A stretch of 16,438 nucleotides of DNA from an uncultured Mucispirillum sp. (GTDB taxonomy: Bacteria > Chrysiogenota > Deferribacteres > Deferribacterales > Mucispirillaceae). The stretch lies in the NCBI GenBank assembly GCA_947177675.1, contig CAMWVK010000004.1, positions 1 through 16,438 of the forward strand. Reading direction: 5' to 3'. Shown here piece by piece: positions 1 to 6,796 of the stretch. Each line of letters opens with the position of its first letter. Positions within the stretch are counted from its first letter, which is position 1. Position numbers and translations under genes: made by a program. The notes beneath the pieces were generated by a model. The model was not told the DNA's origin. It did not search any database and saw nothing but the letters and a program-made list of their open reading frames with translations.

Positions 1-103
1 AAATATTTATTTTTAAAATCAAAATAAAAAATTTATGTTCCTTAACAATAAATTTTTTAAATTATGATTTTTCTTTTTGGTGAAAAATTAAAAAACGGCA
101 CAG

Positions 104-134
104 GGGAAAGGAAGAAAGGGGAGCTCTCCCCTTT
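104..134. repeat. Hairpin element, copy 1 (short form)
   Basis: A G-rich stretch GGGGAAAGGAAGAAAGGGG runs into a perfect 9-bp stem, AAAGGGGAG (115-123) with CTCCCCTTT (126-134), loop CT. The order GGGGAAAGG, AG, AAAGGGG, loop, CCCCTTT matches copy 2 (4332-4373) and, less closely, copy 3. The stem ends 13 bases before the start codon at 148, just ahead of its ribosome binding site. The hairpins present 5' of this unit in copies 2, 3 and 5 are not recognisable here. Confidence 0.55.
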
Positions 135-147
135 CTTAGGAGTAATT

Positions 148-444
148 ATGGAAACTGAAGTTATTAACACATTAGCTAATTCAACTAATGTAGTGATTTT
201 AATACTTTTAGCATCAGGTCCGCTTTTTGGTGCAAGTATATTATTTATTGCTTACAGATTTCTAAGCAAATACTGGGAAAAATTTGTAAATGCAATGGAA
301 AATATAGCCAAACAAACAGAAATGATGGGCGAGCTCATTGAAAATATGCGGGAAGAAATTGAAGATGTAAAAGCAATTACATCTGATAATAATCGCAGAC
401 TTGAAATTATTGAAAAAACAGGAATTACAGTTCATGGCAGATAA
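148..444 (+). CDS. Small membrane protein with C-terminal coiled coil (possible holin-like or lysis accessory protein)
   Basis: Predicted 98-residue protein. The ATG at 148 is chosen because a TAGGAG ribosome binding site lies just upstream (137-142); an in-frame ATG at 64 would translate through a G-rich palindrome and has no such site. Residues about 15-38 are strongly hydrophobic and form one membrane segment. Residues about 44-90 are charged and heptad-like (MENIAKQTEMMGELIENMRE), suggesting a coiled coil. A single membrane helix plus a coiled coil just before the terminase genes fits lysis-associated or holin-like small proteins of temperate phages, but no family was recognised by sequence. 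Its 3' end overlaps the small terminase by 11 bases, so the two are translationally coupled. The function is inferred from topology and position only. Confidence 0.6.
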   Translation: METEVINTLANSTNVVILILLASGPLFGASILFIAYRFLSKYWEKFVNAMENIAKQTEMMGELIENMREEIEDVKAITSDNNRRLEIIEKTGITVHGR

Positions 445-892
445 AGACTTTGGAGCAGAAAACTCACAGGCTGATGTTAGAGAGTATTGCTTTCGCGTGT
501 GGCGGGCGTGTAATCGTGATTTTTCTGCAGCAGAAAGGCAGGTAAAAAAAGAAGATTACTGCTCTGTTACACGCTCTACTCTTTCGCGCTGGGCTAAAAA
601 ATATAACTGGGTAGAGCGTGCTGACAGCTTAGATTTAAAAGAAGAAAAAGCAGAATCAGTAGAACAGCAGGTATTAAATGATTTGGTAAAAATTCATGAA
701 AAAATAATGCTGTATGTAGCAAATCAGCCAATAGATGAAGTTGATACTGCTAAGATTAACTCTCTTGTAAATAATGCAAAGCAGATTGCAGATATTACAG
801 GCAAAATAAGGAAAAGCAAACAGGAAGCACTGCTTGATGATGAAAAAGAGCAAGTGCAGTTTAATATTAAGGTGCTTAAAGATGAAGCCTAA
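434..892 (+). CDS. terS: Phage terminase small subunit
   Basis: Predicted 152 residues. In the packaging motor the small terminase recognises the phage DNA packaging site and loads the large subunit. Residues about 28-63 form a helix-turn-helix-like unit ending in STLSRWAKKYNWVERAD, a pattern typical of phage small terminases of the Mu/PBSX-like groups. The rest is a charged, helical oligomerisation region. The ATG at 434 is preferred, with CAGGAA about ten bases upstream; a TTG at 401 in the same frame lacks a good site. It overlaps both neighbours by 11 bases, and the gene directly after it is the large terminase, which supports the call. The family assignment rests on motif and position, since small terminases diverge quickly. 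Confidence 0.82.
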   Translation: MADKDFGAENSQADVREYCFRVWRACNRDFSAAERQVKKEDYCSVTRSTLSRWAKKYNWVERADSLDLKEEKAESVEQQVLNDLVKIHEKIMLYVANQPIDEVDTAKINSLVNNAKQIADITGKIRKSKQEALLDDEKEQVQFNIKVLKDEA

Positions 893-2066
893 GCAGCATA
901 TAGATATAACAGTGCCAGCAAAATTTAAAGGGTTATGGAAACCATATCGCTATAAAGTTTTTTATGGTGGTCGTGGAAGCGGCAAAACTCATGCTATTGC
1001 TGAATATTTAATTATTAAAGCCTTAGAAAGCAAAAAGCGTATTTTATGCACAAGAGAGATACAGAAAAGTATTAAAGAAAGTGTTTATGAAGTCCTAGAA
1101 AATAAAATTAGTAAGCTGGGGCTTGATAAATATTTTTGTAAAACAGAAACAAGAATTACTGCTGTAAATGGCAGCGAGTTTATTTTTTCAGGGCTTCGCA
1201 CAAATGTAGAAAGTATTAAGTCTATGGAAGGTGTAGCTATTTGCTGGGTGGAAGAAGCACAATCTATATCAAGAAATAGTTTAGATGTGCTGCTGCCAAC
1301 TATAAGGATGCCTGGCAGTGAGATAATTTTTACATTTAACCCGCATAAAGAAAATGATGCAGTGTATCAAGATTTTATTGTAAACACTCCAGAAAATGCT
1401 CTTGTAGTGAAAGTAAATTATACAGATAACCCATTCTTTCCAGAAGTGCTTGAGCAAGAGCGGCTAAATTGTGAAAGAAAAAATCCAGATGATTATGCTT
1501 GGATTTGGCAAGGCGAGTTAAGAACAATAAGCGATGCTCAAATATTTAAAAATGCATTTGAAGTGCGTGAGTTTGAAACGCCAGAAAGAGCAAGATTTTA
1601 TCATGGAGCTGACTGGGGATATGCTGAAGACCTTACAGCATTAGTTCGCTGCTTTATAAAAGACGGTTGTTTATACATAGATAAAGAATCCTGCGGGCTG
1701 CATGTAGAACTTGATGATTTACCAAAGCTGTTTGACAAAATTGAAACAGCTAGAAGTGCTAAAGTTTATGGCGATAGCGCTCGCCCAGATATTATTAAAC
1801 ACATGCAGCGTAAAAGATACAATGTAAGAAAAGCGGATAAATGGCCAGGCTCTATTGAGCAAGGCATTAGTTATATAAGAAATTTTGATAAAGTAATTAT
1901 ACACCCAAGGTGTGAAAATACTATTGATGAGTTTAAAAAATATAGCTGGAAGCAAGATAAACATACAAATGAAATAGATGATGTGCCAGTGGATAAATTT
2001 AATCACTGTATAGATGCTTTAAGATATGCACTGTGTAAAAAAATTAAACGAGCAGATAGTTATTAA
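882..2066 (+). CDS. terL: Phage terminase large subunit (PBSX-like)
   Basis: Predicted 394 residues, the usual length of the PBSX-type family. This is the ATPase-nuclease that cuts concatemeric DNA and pumps it into the prohead through the portal. The Walker A motif GGRGSGKT is at residues 29-36. The Walker B strand with acidic pair (AICWVEEAQ) is at about 119-127. The motor coupling segment FTFNP is at 150-154. The RNase H-fold nuclease domain shows acidic residues in HGADWGY (D244), VYGDSARPD (D298) and FNHCIDALRYA (D378), all in the expected order. The ATG at 882 follows AAGGTG (869-874) and leaves an 11-base overlap with the small subunit; the longer in-frame start at 834 would add 16 unrelated residues inside the upstream gene. 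The enzyme looks intact. Confidence 0.96.
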   Translation: MKPKQHIDITVPAKFKGLWKPYRYKVFYGGRGSGKTHAIAEYLIIKALESKKRILCTREIQKSIKESVYEVLENKISKLGLDKYFCKTETRITAVNGSEFIFSGLRTNVESIKSMEGVAICWVEEAQSISRNSLDVLLPTIRMPGSEIIFTFNPHKENDAVYQDFIVNTPENALVVKVNYTDNPFFPEVLEQERLNCERKNPDDYAWIWQGELRTISDAQIFKNAFEVREFETPERARFYHGADWGYAEDLTALVRCFIKDGCLYIDKESCGLHVELDDLPKLFDKIETARSAKVYGDSARPDIIKHMQRKRYNVRKADKWPGSIEQGISYIRNFDKVIIHPRCENTIDEFKKYSWKQDKHTNEIDDVPVDKFNHCIDALRYALCKKIKRADSY

Positions 2067-2068
2067 AT

Positions 2069-4048
2069 ATGAAAAGAAATAACAATACAAGACAAAAACA
2101 CAACTTATTGAAAGTAAGCTGGCAGCGTTTACAAAACCTTGTCAAATATAATGGTGAGTTAAAGACTATTCGCAAACAGTATGGCGTGCCGCTTACAAAC
2201 GCTGGTGAATCTGTAAAAGTTGCAATGGATACCGCACTTGAAACTAGCGGGCATTTTACTACTATCAGAAATGCAGTAGCAAGTGGTGGTATAGATGCAT
2301 ACCCGCAGTTTTTAGGCTATGCATACCTTTCAGGTTTGCAGCAAAATGGTTTTATACGTGCAGGCGTTGAAGGTTTAGCAGATGAAATGACTGCTCGCTT
2401 TATAGAGTTAATAAGAACATCAGACATTGAGAATAATGATGATGATAAAATAAATAAAATTAATGAATATTTAAACACATTTCAAATAAAAGGATTATTT
2501 AACAAAGCTGCTGCTTTATGCGGTTACTTTGGTGGCTGTTTGATTTATGTAGATACTGATGATGAAGATTTATTATCAGCTTTAGATGAAAAAAGTTTAA
2601 ATCACAGCATTAAAGGATATGTGCTTATTGAGCCTATAAATGTTTACCCTGGTAGATATAACAGCACCAATCCATTAAGGGCTGATTATTTTATACCAGA
2701 AACATGGTTTGTACTTGGTCAGGAAGTGCACGCATCAAGGCTTTTATATTTAGCAGCTGATGAAGTGAATATGCTTTTAAAACCTGCATATAATTTCTTT
2801 GGTATTGCACCAGCACAGATTGCAGCAGATAGCGTAAGCCATTTTATTAAAGATAGAGAAGCTGCCAGCAGACTGCTGCATAAATACAGCTTACTTGTTT
2901 TTAAAACAGATATGGGCTCTGCACTATACAGCGGAAACCCTGAAGAGCTTTACTCACGTGTAAAAGTCTTAGCAGATTTTAGAGATAATAACAGTGTGAT
3001 TATTATTGATAAAGAAGATGAAGATATAGTTACAGTTACCACAAGCCTTACAGGCGTTACTGATGTGGTGCGCTTAAGTTTAGAACTTATGCCTATTATG
3101 TTTCGCCAGCCTTTAACAAAATTTTTAGGCATAAGCCCTGGTGGTATGAATGCTACTGGTGAAAGTGATGAAAATAACTGGAATGAATATGTGCTTTCTC
3201 AGTGTGAGAAAATATTTAGAAAGCCAGTTAAAAGGTTACTTGAGCTTATTCAATATGATTTATTTGGTGAAATTGATGAGTGCATAGATTTTGTATTCAA
3301 GGTGCAATCATCTAATGATGAAGTAAAAGAAATTAATAATAATAAAATTAAAGCAGATACTTATGTACAGCTTACAACTGCCGGCATTATCAGCCCAGAA
3401 GAAGCAAGAAAGGCACTGGCTGAAGATGAGAAATCTGGGTTTAACAGCATAGATGTTGATGCAGTACCGGAAGTGTCAGAAACAGGTAATGAAGACTTGT
3501 TTAGTGATATTGGTTTAGACTGGGACCCTTTTGCATATGATAAAAAAGATTTTGATGAAAGTAAAGTTCATAGAAAAGCAAATGGTCAATTTGGAAGTGG
3601 TGGCTCTAATGAATCATTTGGCAAAGCATATAATGAGTATTCAGGCAAACCAAAAGAGGCAATAGAATATTTACTTAAAGAAAAAAATGGATATGTGCCT
3701 AACGCTATATATAAAGAAGGCATTGGAAATATAGATATAGTATGGGGTGAAGCTGGAACAGGCAAAGGTGGTTATGGACTGGCCCATATTATAAGGCGAA
3801 GAAATGAAGAAGGTAATAATGGTGAAGAGTTTGTAAAACAATTACCCGATATTATAGAACATGGAAAAATTTACTCAAAAATAGCTCAAATAGATAATAA
3901 AGGTAGGTATGTAAGAAAAAATGAAGAAGATAGAGTGTATATAGGAACGAGAGATAAAGAAATCGTAATAAGGCTTACATGGAATGATGAAACACATAAT
4001 TGGCTTTTAACTGGATACATTAGATATGAAGAAAATAAAGAGTTATAA
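2069..4048 (+). CDS. DUF1073-type portal protein with C-terminal nuclease-like (PBECR) domain
   Basis: Predicted 659 residues. Residues about 60-480 match the DUF1073 portal family, whose dodecamer forms the DNA channel at the head vertex. Characteristic blocks are FLGYAYLSGL, EPINVYPGRYNS (from E188), ETWFVLGQEVHASRLL and LGISPGGMNATGE (about 353-365). A linker, VHRKANGQFGSGG (500-512), resembles the hinge that joins phage head proteins to cargo domains. Residues about 520-659 then carry GNIDIVWGEAG, GKGGYGLAHIIRRR (H573), GKIYSKIA and HNWLLTGYIR. These are hallmarks of the phage-Barnase-EndoU-colicin-RelE-like nucleases, predicted RNases attached to phage head proteins. NCBI pipelines may name DUF1073 proteins after anti-CBASS Acb1; no Acb1 activity is implied. 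The start has no strong ribosome binding site and lies 2 bases after the terminase stop. The portal call is firm; the nuclease call rests on motif recognition. Confidence 0.88.
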   Translation: MKRNNNTRQKHNLLKVSWQRLQNLVKYNGELKTIRKQYGVPLTNAGESVKVAMDTALETSGHFTTIRNAVASGGIDAYPQFLGYAYLSGLQQNGFIRAGVEGLADEMTARFIELIRTSDIENNDDDKINKINEYLNTFQIKGLFNKAAALCGYFGGCLIYVDTDDEDLLSALDEKSLNHSIKGYVLIEPINVYPGRYNSTNPLRADYFIPETWFVLGQEVHASRLLYLAADEVNMLLKPAYNFFGIAPAQIAADSVSHFIKDREAASRLLHKYSLLVFKTDMGSALYSGNPEELYSRVKVLADFRDNNSVIIIDKEDEDIVTVTTSLTGVTDVVRLSLELMPIMFRQPLTKFLGISPGGMNATGESDENNWNEYVLSQCEKIFRKPVKRLLELIQYDLFGEIDECIDFVFKVQSSNDEVKEINNNKIKADTYVQLTTAGIISPEEARKALAEDEKSGFNSIDVDAVPEVSETGNEDLFSDIGLDWDPFAYDKKDFDESKVHRKANGQFGSGGSNESFGKAYNEYSGKPKEAIEYLLKEKNGYVPNAIYKEGIGNIDIVWGEAGTGKGGYGLAHIIRRRNEEGNNGEEFVKQLPDIIEHGKIYSKIAQIDNKGRYVRKNEEDRVYIGTRDKEIVIRLTWNDETHNWLLTGYIRYEENKEL

Positions 4049-4296
4049 GTTTTTATCAAGCTCAGACTCGTGATAAAAGTTACCTGTCAGACGGTATTCA
4101 ACTGACAACTCATAACCCTTATATTTAAAATATACGATAAACAAATAAAAAGTCAAGCGAAGAATAAAAATATACCGCATTAATTACTGTTTAATTTTGT
4201 TTATTTTTGAAGATTTTTAATTTTATGGGTGTTTTATCATAAAGCGAGCTTAAAAAGCAAATAAGGCAAAAATATAAAATTGGTGGTTAAAACATA
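4049..4296. other. Gene-free stretch after the portal-nuclease gene
   Basis: No open reading frame of useful size is visible on either strand. Two short hairpins lie directly after the stop codon: TTTTATCA (4051-4058) with TGATAAAA (4071-4078), and TGTCAG (4085-4090) with CTGACA (4102-4107). Neither is followed by a T-run, so neither is a convincing terminator. The rest (about 4115-4290) is AT-rich and without clear structure. Together with hairpin copy 2 it makes a 334-base gap between portal and MuF gene. No immunity gene for the portal-linked nuclease domain is found here. Confidence 0.6.
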
Positions 4297-4373
4297 GCCG
4301 AGCGTGTATCGGCGGAGTTTTTCCTTGCCGTAAGGGGAAAGGTAGAAAGGGGAAAAACGGGATTTTCCCCTTT
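4297..4373. repeat. Hairpin element, copy 2
   Basis: Three units in the same order as copy 3: a first hairpin GCCGA (4297-4301) with TCGGC (4309-4313); a CGGAG...CCTT.CCG block followed by GGGGAAAGG; and a perfect 11-bp stem AAAGGGGAAAA (4346-4356) with TTTTCCCCTTT (4363-4373), loop ACGGGA. Spacing and the shared words CGGAG, CCTT, CCG and AAAGGGG align it with 6080-6169, but the stem bases differ and still pair. It ends 9 bases before the MuF start codon, where no ordinary ribosome binding site is seen. Confidence 0.65.
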
Positions 4374-4382
4374 ATAAAGTTT

Positions 4383-5189
4383 ATGAGAGTAAATGGAAGA
4401 GTTAGAGCATCAGCAGCTGTAAAGCAAAAATATTTTAAAAGATTGATGAGTATTATTGATGAAATGAATAATTCAGTTAATTGGTGGCTGGGTGCAAGAT
4501 ATAAAGAGAATGAAAAAGAGATAGTGGCTAGTGATAGTGCTGCAAGCGATATTGAAAAGGAGTTAAAAGATTTAATGAAGCGTTGGAGTAAACGCTTTGA
4601 TGAAGCAGCTAAAGATATCGCAAAAGATTTTGTAAAAAGTGCAGTAAATCACAGCACAAATAATTTAAAGGCTCTTTTAAAAAAAGCTGGGTGGACTACT
4701 AACTTAAAATTATCAAGAAAAGCCCAGGATAAATTAAAAGCCATGATGATTGAAAATATAAACTTAATTAAAAGCATACCAGAAAAATATTTTACTGAGC
4801 TTACTACTGTTACGATGCAGAGCATTACTCGTGGCAGAGATTTAGCATATTTAAAAGATGAAATTAAAAAACGCTATGGTGTTGTAGAACGCAGAGCAGC
4901 TTTAATTGCCCGCGACCAGAATAATAAGGCTACTTCAATAATTACTCATACAGAGTATGAAGAACTGGGTATTACAGAAGCAATATGGAAACATAACCCA
5001 GGAAGCAAAGAGCCACGCCATGAGCATGTGGCAGCAAACAATAAAGTATATGACATATCCAAAGGAATGTATTTTGAAAGCACGGGCAGATATGTATTTC
5101 CTGGGGAAGAAATAAACTGCGGCTGCACCAGTGAGCCAATTATACCAGAGATTAATAGCTTGCAGCTTAAACGCATTGAACAGCGATAA
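4383..5189 (+). CDS. MuF-like minor head (head morphogenesis) protein
   Basis: Predicted 268 residues. The N-terminal helical part (QKYFKRLMSIIDEMNNSVNWWL, then KRWSKRFDEAAKDIAKDFV) matches the region found before the MuF domain in phages that pair this gene with a DUF1073 portal. The C-terminal MuF domain (Mu gpF-like) spans about 175-260: RDQNNKATS (R177), WKHNPGSKEPRHEHV (H213, H215) and the closing INCGCTSEP with C246 and C248. MuF proteins are minor internal head proteins next to the portal, sometimes injected with DNA. No extra toxin domain follows the MuF domain; that role appears to have moved to the portal here. The ATG at 4383 has no clear ribosome binding site, and hairpin copy 2 lies immediately upstream. 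The next in-frame ATG (4446) would delete conserved N-terminal residues. Confidence 0.88.
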   Translation: MRVNGRVRASAAVKQKYFKRLMSIIDEMNNSVNWWLGARYKENEKEIVASDSAASDIEKELKDLMKRWSKRFDEAAKDIAKDFVKSAVNHSTNNLKALLKKAGWTTNLKLSRKAQDKLKAMMIENINLIKSIPEKYFTELTTVTMQSITRGRDLAYLKDEIKKRYGVVERRAALIARDQNNKATSIITHTEYEELGITEAIWKHNPGSKEPRHEHVAANNKVYDISKGMYFESTGRYVFPGEEINCGCTSEPIIPEINSLQLKRIEQR

Positions 5190-5277
5190 TATCTTTTAAG
5201 CTCATACTGCGTTATTTAAAAATCAGACAGCAGTCCTAACAATAGTCAAAAATGGTATTTTTGACTAGGCGAAAGGA

Positions 5278-5311
5278 TGTAAAATAACGGGCAAAGCCCG
5301 ATTATTTTACA
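5278..5311. terminator. Possible intrinsic terminator or attenuator hairpin
   Basis: CGGGC (5288-5292) pairs with GCCCG (5296-5300) across an AAA loop and is flanked by TGTAAAATAA (5278-5287) and TTATTTTACA (5302-5311), which also pair. The GC core followed by a T-rich arm looks like a bidirectional intrinsic terminator. Because late genes continue downstream on the same strand, full termination here would be unexpected; partial attenuation or a plain mobile hairpin is equally possible. Confidence 0.3.
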
Positions 5312-5370
5312 AAGCTCAGGACGAGCGACCTTTAGTGAGTGCGGGAGTATTTACTGCGACCAAACGATTA

Positions 5371-5400
5371 AATAAAAAATATAAGGATGTATTTTTTATT
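5371..5400. repeat. AT-rich hairpin repeat, copy A
   Basis: Perfect 11-bp stem AATAAAAAATA (5371-5381) with TATTTTTTATT (5390-5400), loop TAAGGATG. Pairing can extend outward through AAAC/GTTT and TTTACTG/CAGTAAA. The same 11-bp stem recurs at 13163-13192 with the loop in reverse-complement orientation. Confidence 0.65.
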
Positions 5401-5488
5401 ATGGTTTAAACAGTAAACGCCTTTGTCTGATTTTTAAGCCGCCTTGTCTGAACTTAAAATTTTATTATCTAATTATGAGAGATAGATT

Positions 5489-6784
5489 ATGAAAAAAGAA
5501 ACATTAGCATTTGATACAAAGAGACATAAAGACATTAACGGCTATTTGCATGTTGAAGTGAGCCCATTAACAAAAGAAACTGTTAATCCATATTATGGAC
5601 GAGAGATACCAGGGTGGGAAGATGAAGGGCTTGACCCTGAAAAAATCTATTACGGCTATCGTGCAGGAGATGAGTTAAAAAAAGCATTAAACACATTTAA
5701 CGGCATACCAGTGCTTGATGAACATAAGCTTGACAGCGCAGAACATCCATTAAAAGAAGAACGTGTTGGATACACTGGCACATCTGCTAAGTGGGAAGCT
5801 CCATATATTATGAATGCTTTAATTATAACAGATGCAGCTGCTATTGAGCTGATTGAAAGTAATAAACAGCGAGAACTTTCTGCCAGCTACCGCTATAAAC
5901 CTGTATTCAAAGAAGGTTATTTTGGTGGTGAAAAGTATGACTTTATTATGACTGAAATACAAGCTAACCATATAGCGCTTGTTGCGGAAGGCAGAGCCGG
6001 CAGTGATGTATTAGTATATGATAAGCAGCTAAAAAAGACTGCGGCAGAAGATAATAATATTAATAAAAAAAATAATCAACTGGAGCAAAGAACTTTCACA
6101 CAAGTTCGGAGCGACACCTTACCGAAGGGGGAAGGTGGAAAGGGGGAAAACGGAATTTCCCCCTTCCAGAAAAAAGGAGATATAGAAATGGCAAAAAATG
6201 TAGAAGGATTAAAGCAAGCTTTAGATGGGCTTGTACAGGCTTTTAATAATTTTCTTGATGAAGAAGCAAAGGAGCCAGAGCACGCATCAGACAGCGAGTA
6301 TAAAGAAGCAATGGACGCTGCTGGTTGCGATAGTGAAAATGAAGCAGAACAAAAAGCTTTTGCAGAAGGTGTTAAGTATGCTGAAAATTTAGAAGCAAAA
6401 AAAGCAGATGATGAAGAAATGAATAAAAAAACAGAAACAGCATCTGATAAAATGATTTCAAAAGCTGCAATGGATGCGGCATTAAAACAAGCTGAAAATC
6501 GTGGTGCAGAAAAAGCTAAGCAGCATATTAAAGAGCTTTATGAAGCAGCAGACGCAGTGCGCAAAACTGTTGCTGTGAAGCCGCTTGCTTATGACAGTGC
6601 AGCAGCTATTTATAAAGTGGCACTTCAAAAAGAAAATGTTAGCGTGCAAGGTGTTGAGCCTTCTGCTTACGCATCTCTTTATAATGCAGTTGTTAAAAAT
6701 AAACTGCGTGATAGTAATACAGCGGCCTTTGATTCTAAACCTGATGAAGATAACCCTTTTAGTAAAATTAAACAAGAAAAATAA
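5489..6784 (+). CDS. DUF2213 prohead protease with C-terminal scaffold-like region
   Basis: Predicted 431 residues. Residues about 5-178 match DUF2213, a prohead-protease-like family found between MuF and capsid genes. Visible blocks are NGYLHVEVSPLTKETVNPY, IPGWEDEGLDPEKIYYGYR, GIPVLDEHK (H79), RELSASY (S131) and IQANHIALVAEGRAG (H161). H79, S131 and H161 are the likely catalytic set by analogy with HK97-type serine proteases. Residues about 234-431 are acidic and helical and end in FSKIKQEK, like capsid scaffolds. Between them, residues about 198-227 are encoded by hairpin element copy 3, read in frame as a glycine- and lysine-rich linker. The start at 5489 has only a weak GAGAGAT upstream. 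The protein would cleave scaffold and possibly itself during capsid maturation. An alternative internal product is listed at 6188. Confidence 0.85.
   Translation: MKKETLAFDTKRHKDINGYLHVEVSPLTKETVNPYYGREIPGWEDEGLDPEKIYYGYRAGDELKKALNTFNGIPVLDEHKLDSAEHPLKEERVGYTGTSAKWEAPYIMNALIITDAAAIELIESNKQRELSASYRYKPVFKEGYFGGEKYDFIMTEIQANHIALVAEGRAGSDVLVYDKQLKKTAAEDNNINKKNNQLEQRTFTQVRSDTLPKGEGGKGENGISPFQKKGDIEMAKNVEGLKQALDGLVQAFNNFLDEEAKEPEHASDSEYKEAMDAAGCDSENEAEQKAFAEGVKYAENLEAKKADDEEMNKKTETASDKMISKAAMDAALKQAENRGAEKAKQHIKELYEAADAVRKTVAVKPLAYDSAAAIYKVALQKENVSVQGVEPSAYASLYNAVVKNKLRDSNTAAFDSKPDEDNPFSKIKQEK
6080..6169. repeat. Hairpin element, copy 3, inside the protease-scaffold gene
   Basis: Short inverted ends CTGGA (6080-6084) and TCCAG (6165-6169) enclose three hairpins: GAACTT (6090-6095) with AAGTTC (6102-6107); CACCTT (6115-6120) with AAGGTG (6132-6137); and AAGGGGGAAA with TTTCCCCCTT, loop ACGGAA (one extra A bulges in the 5' arm). 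The first two hairpins, their loops and their spacing are nearly identical to copy 5 (10975-11035). The element length keeps the reading frame open, so it is translated. It is followed by AAGGAG (6174-6179) and an ATG at 6188. Confidence 0.75.
6188..6784 (+). CDS. Internal in-frame start: putative scaffold protein
   Basis: An ATG at 6188, in frame with the protease gene, follows a strong AAGGAG (6174-6179) at good spacing. Translation from here would give a separate 198-residue acidic, helical protein identical to the C-terminal part of the protease protein. This is the arrangement of lambda C/Nu3, where the scaffold is made from an internal start within the protease gene. The start lies directly after hairpin copy 3. 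The ribosome binding site is better than that of the full-length gene, which would give the excess of scaffold over protease that capsid assembly needs. That both products are made is an inference. Confidence 0.6.
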   Translation: MAKNVEGLKQALDGLVQAFNNFLDEEAKEPEHASDSEYKEAMDAAGCDSENEAEQKAFAEGVKYAENLEAKKADDEEMNKKTETASDKMISKAAMDAALKQAENRGAEKAKQHIKELYEAADAVRKTVAVKPLAYDSAAAIYKVALQKENVSVQGVEPSAYASLYNAVVKNKLRDSNTAAFDSKPDEDNPFSKIKQEK

Positions 6785-6796
6785 GGAGATAATGAT

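Larger units (their letters stand above)
5190..5488. repeat. Hairpin-rich intergenic segment with 14-bp inverted repeats
   Basis: A 299-base gene-free gap made almost wholly of palindromes. TTAAAAATCAGACA (5216-5229) is exactly repeated inverted at 5424-5437. Inside are an 11-bp stem with 3-base loop (5243-5253 with 5257-5267), a compound stem of 10 plus 5 bp with one bulged A (5278-5292 with 5296-5311) and a long AT-rich hairpin (5371-5400). Terminal inverted repeats around about 220 bases resemble a non-autonomous insertion of the MITE type, but no target-site duplication was identified. It separates MuF from the protease, genes that are usually adjacent. Confidence 0.55.

Noticed and set aside
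64..147. Longer N-terminus for the first membrane protein
   Set aside because: It would translate the G-rich hairpin; the ATG at 148 has a clear TAGGAG upstream.
834..881. Upstream start for the large terminase
   Set aside because: The extra 16 residues are coded inside the small terminase and do not resemble the family; ATG 882 has AAGGTG in place.
1719..2006. Reverse-strand ORF inside the large terminase gene
   Set aside because: It lies opposite the conserved nuclease domain and has no ribosome binding site or recognisable family. The other reverse-strand ORFs (for example 4946-5176, 6482-6814, 14266-14748) are rejected for the same reason.
2069..4048. Anti-CBASS Acb1 nuclease
   Set aside because: DUF1073 proteins may carry this name in databases, but the motifs here are those of a portal; the nuclease-like domain at the C-terminus is of a different type.
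5278..5311. Definite operon terminator
   Set aside because: It has terminator-like form, but same-strand late genes continue downstream and similar hairpins are found at other junctions, so it is kept only as a low-confidence feature.
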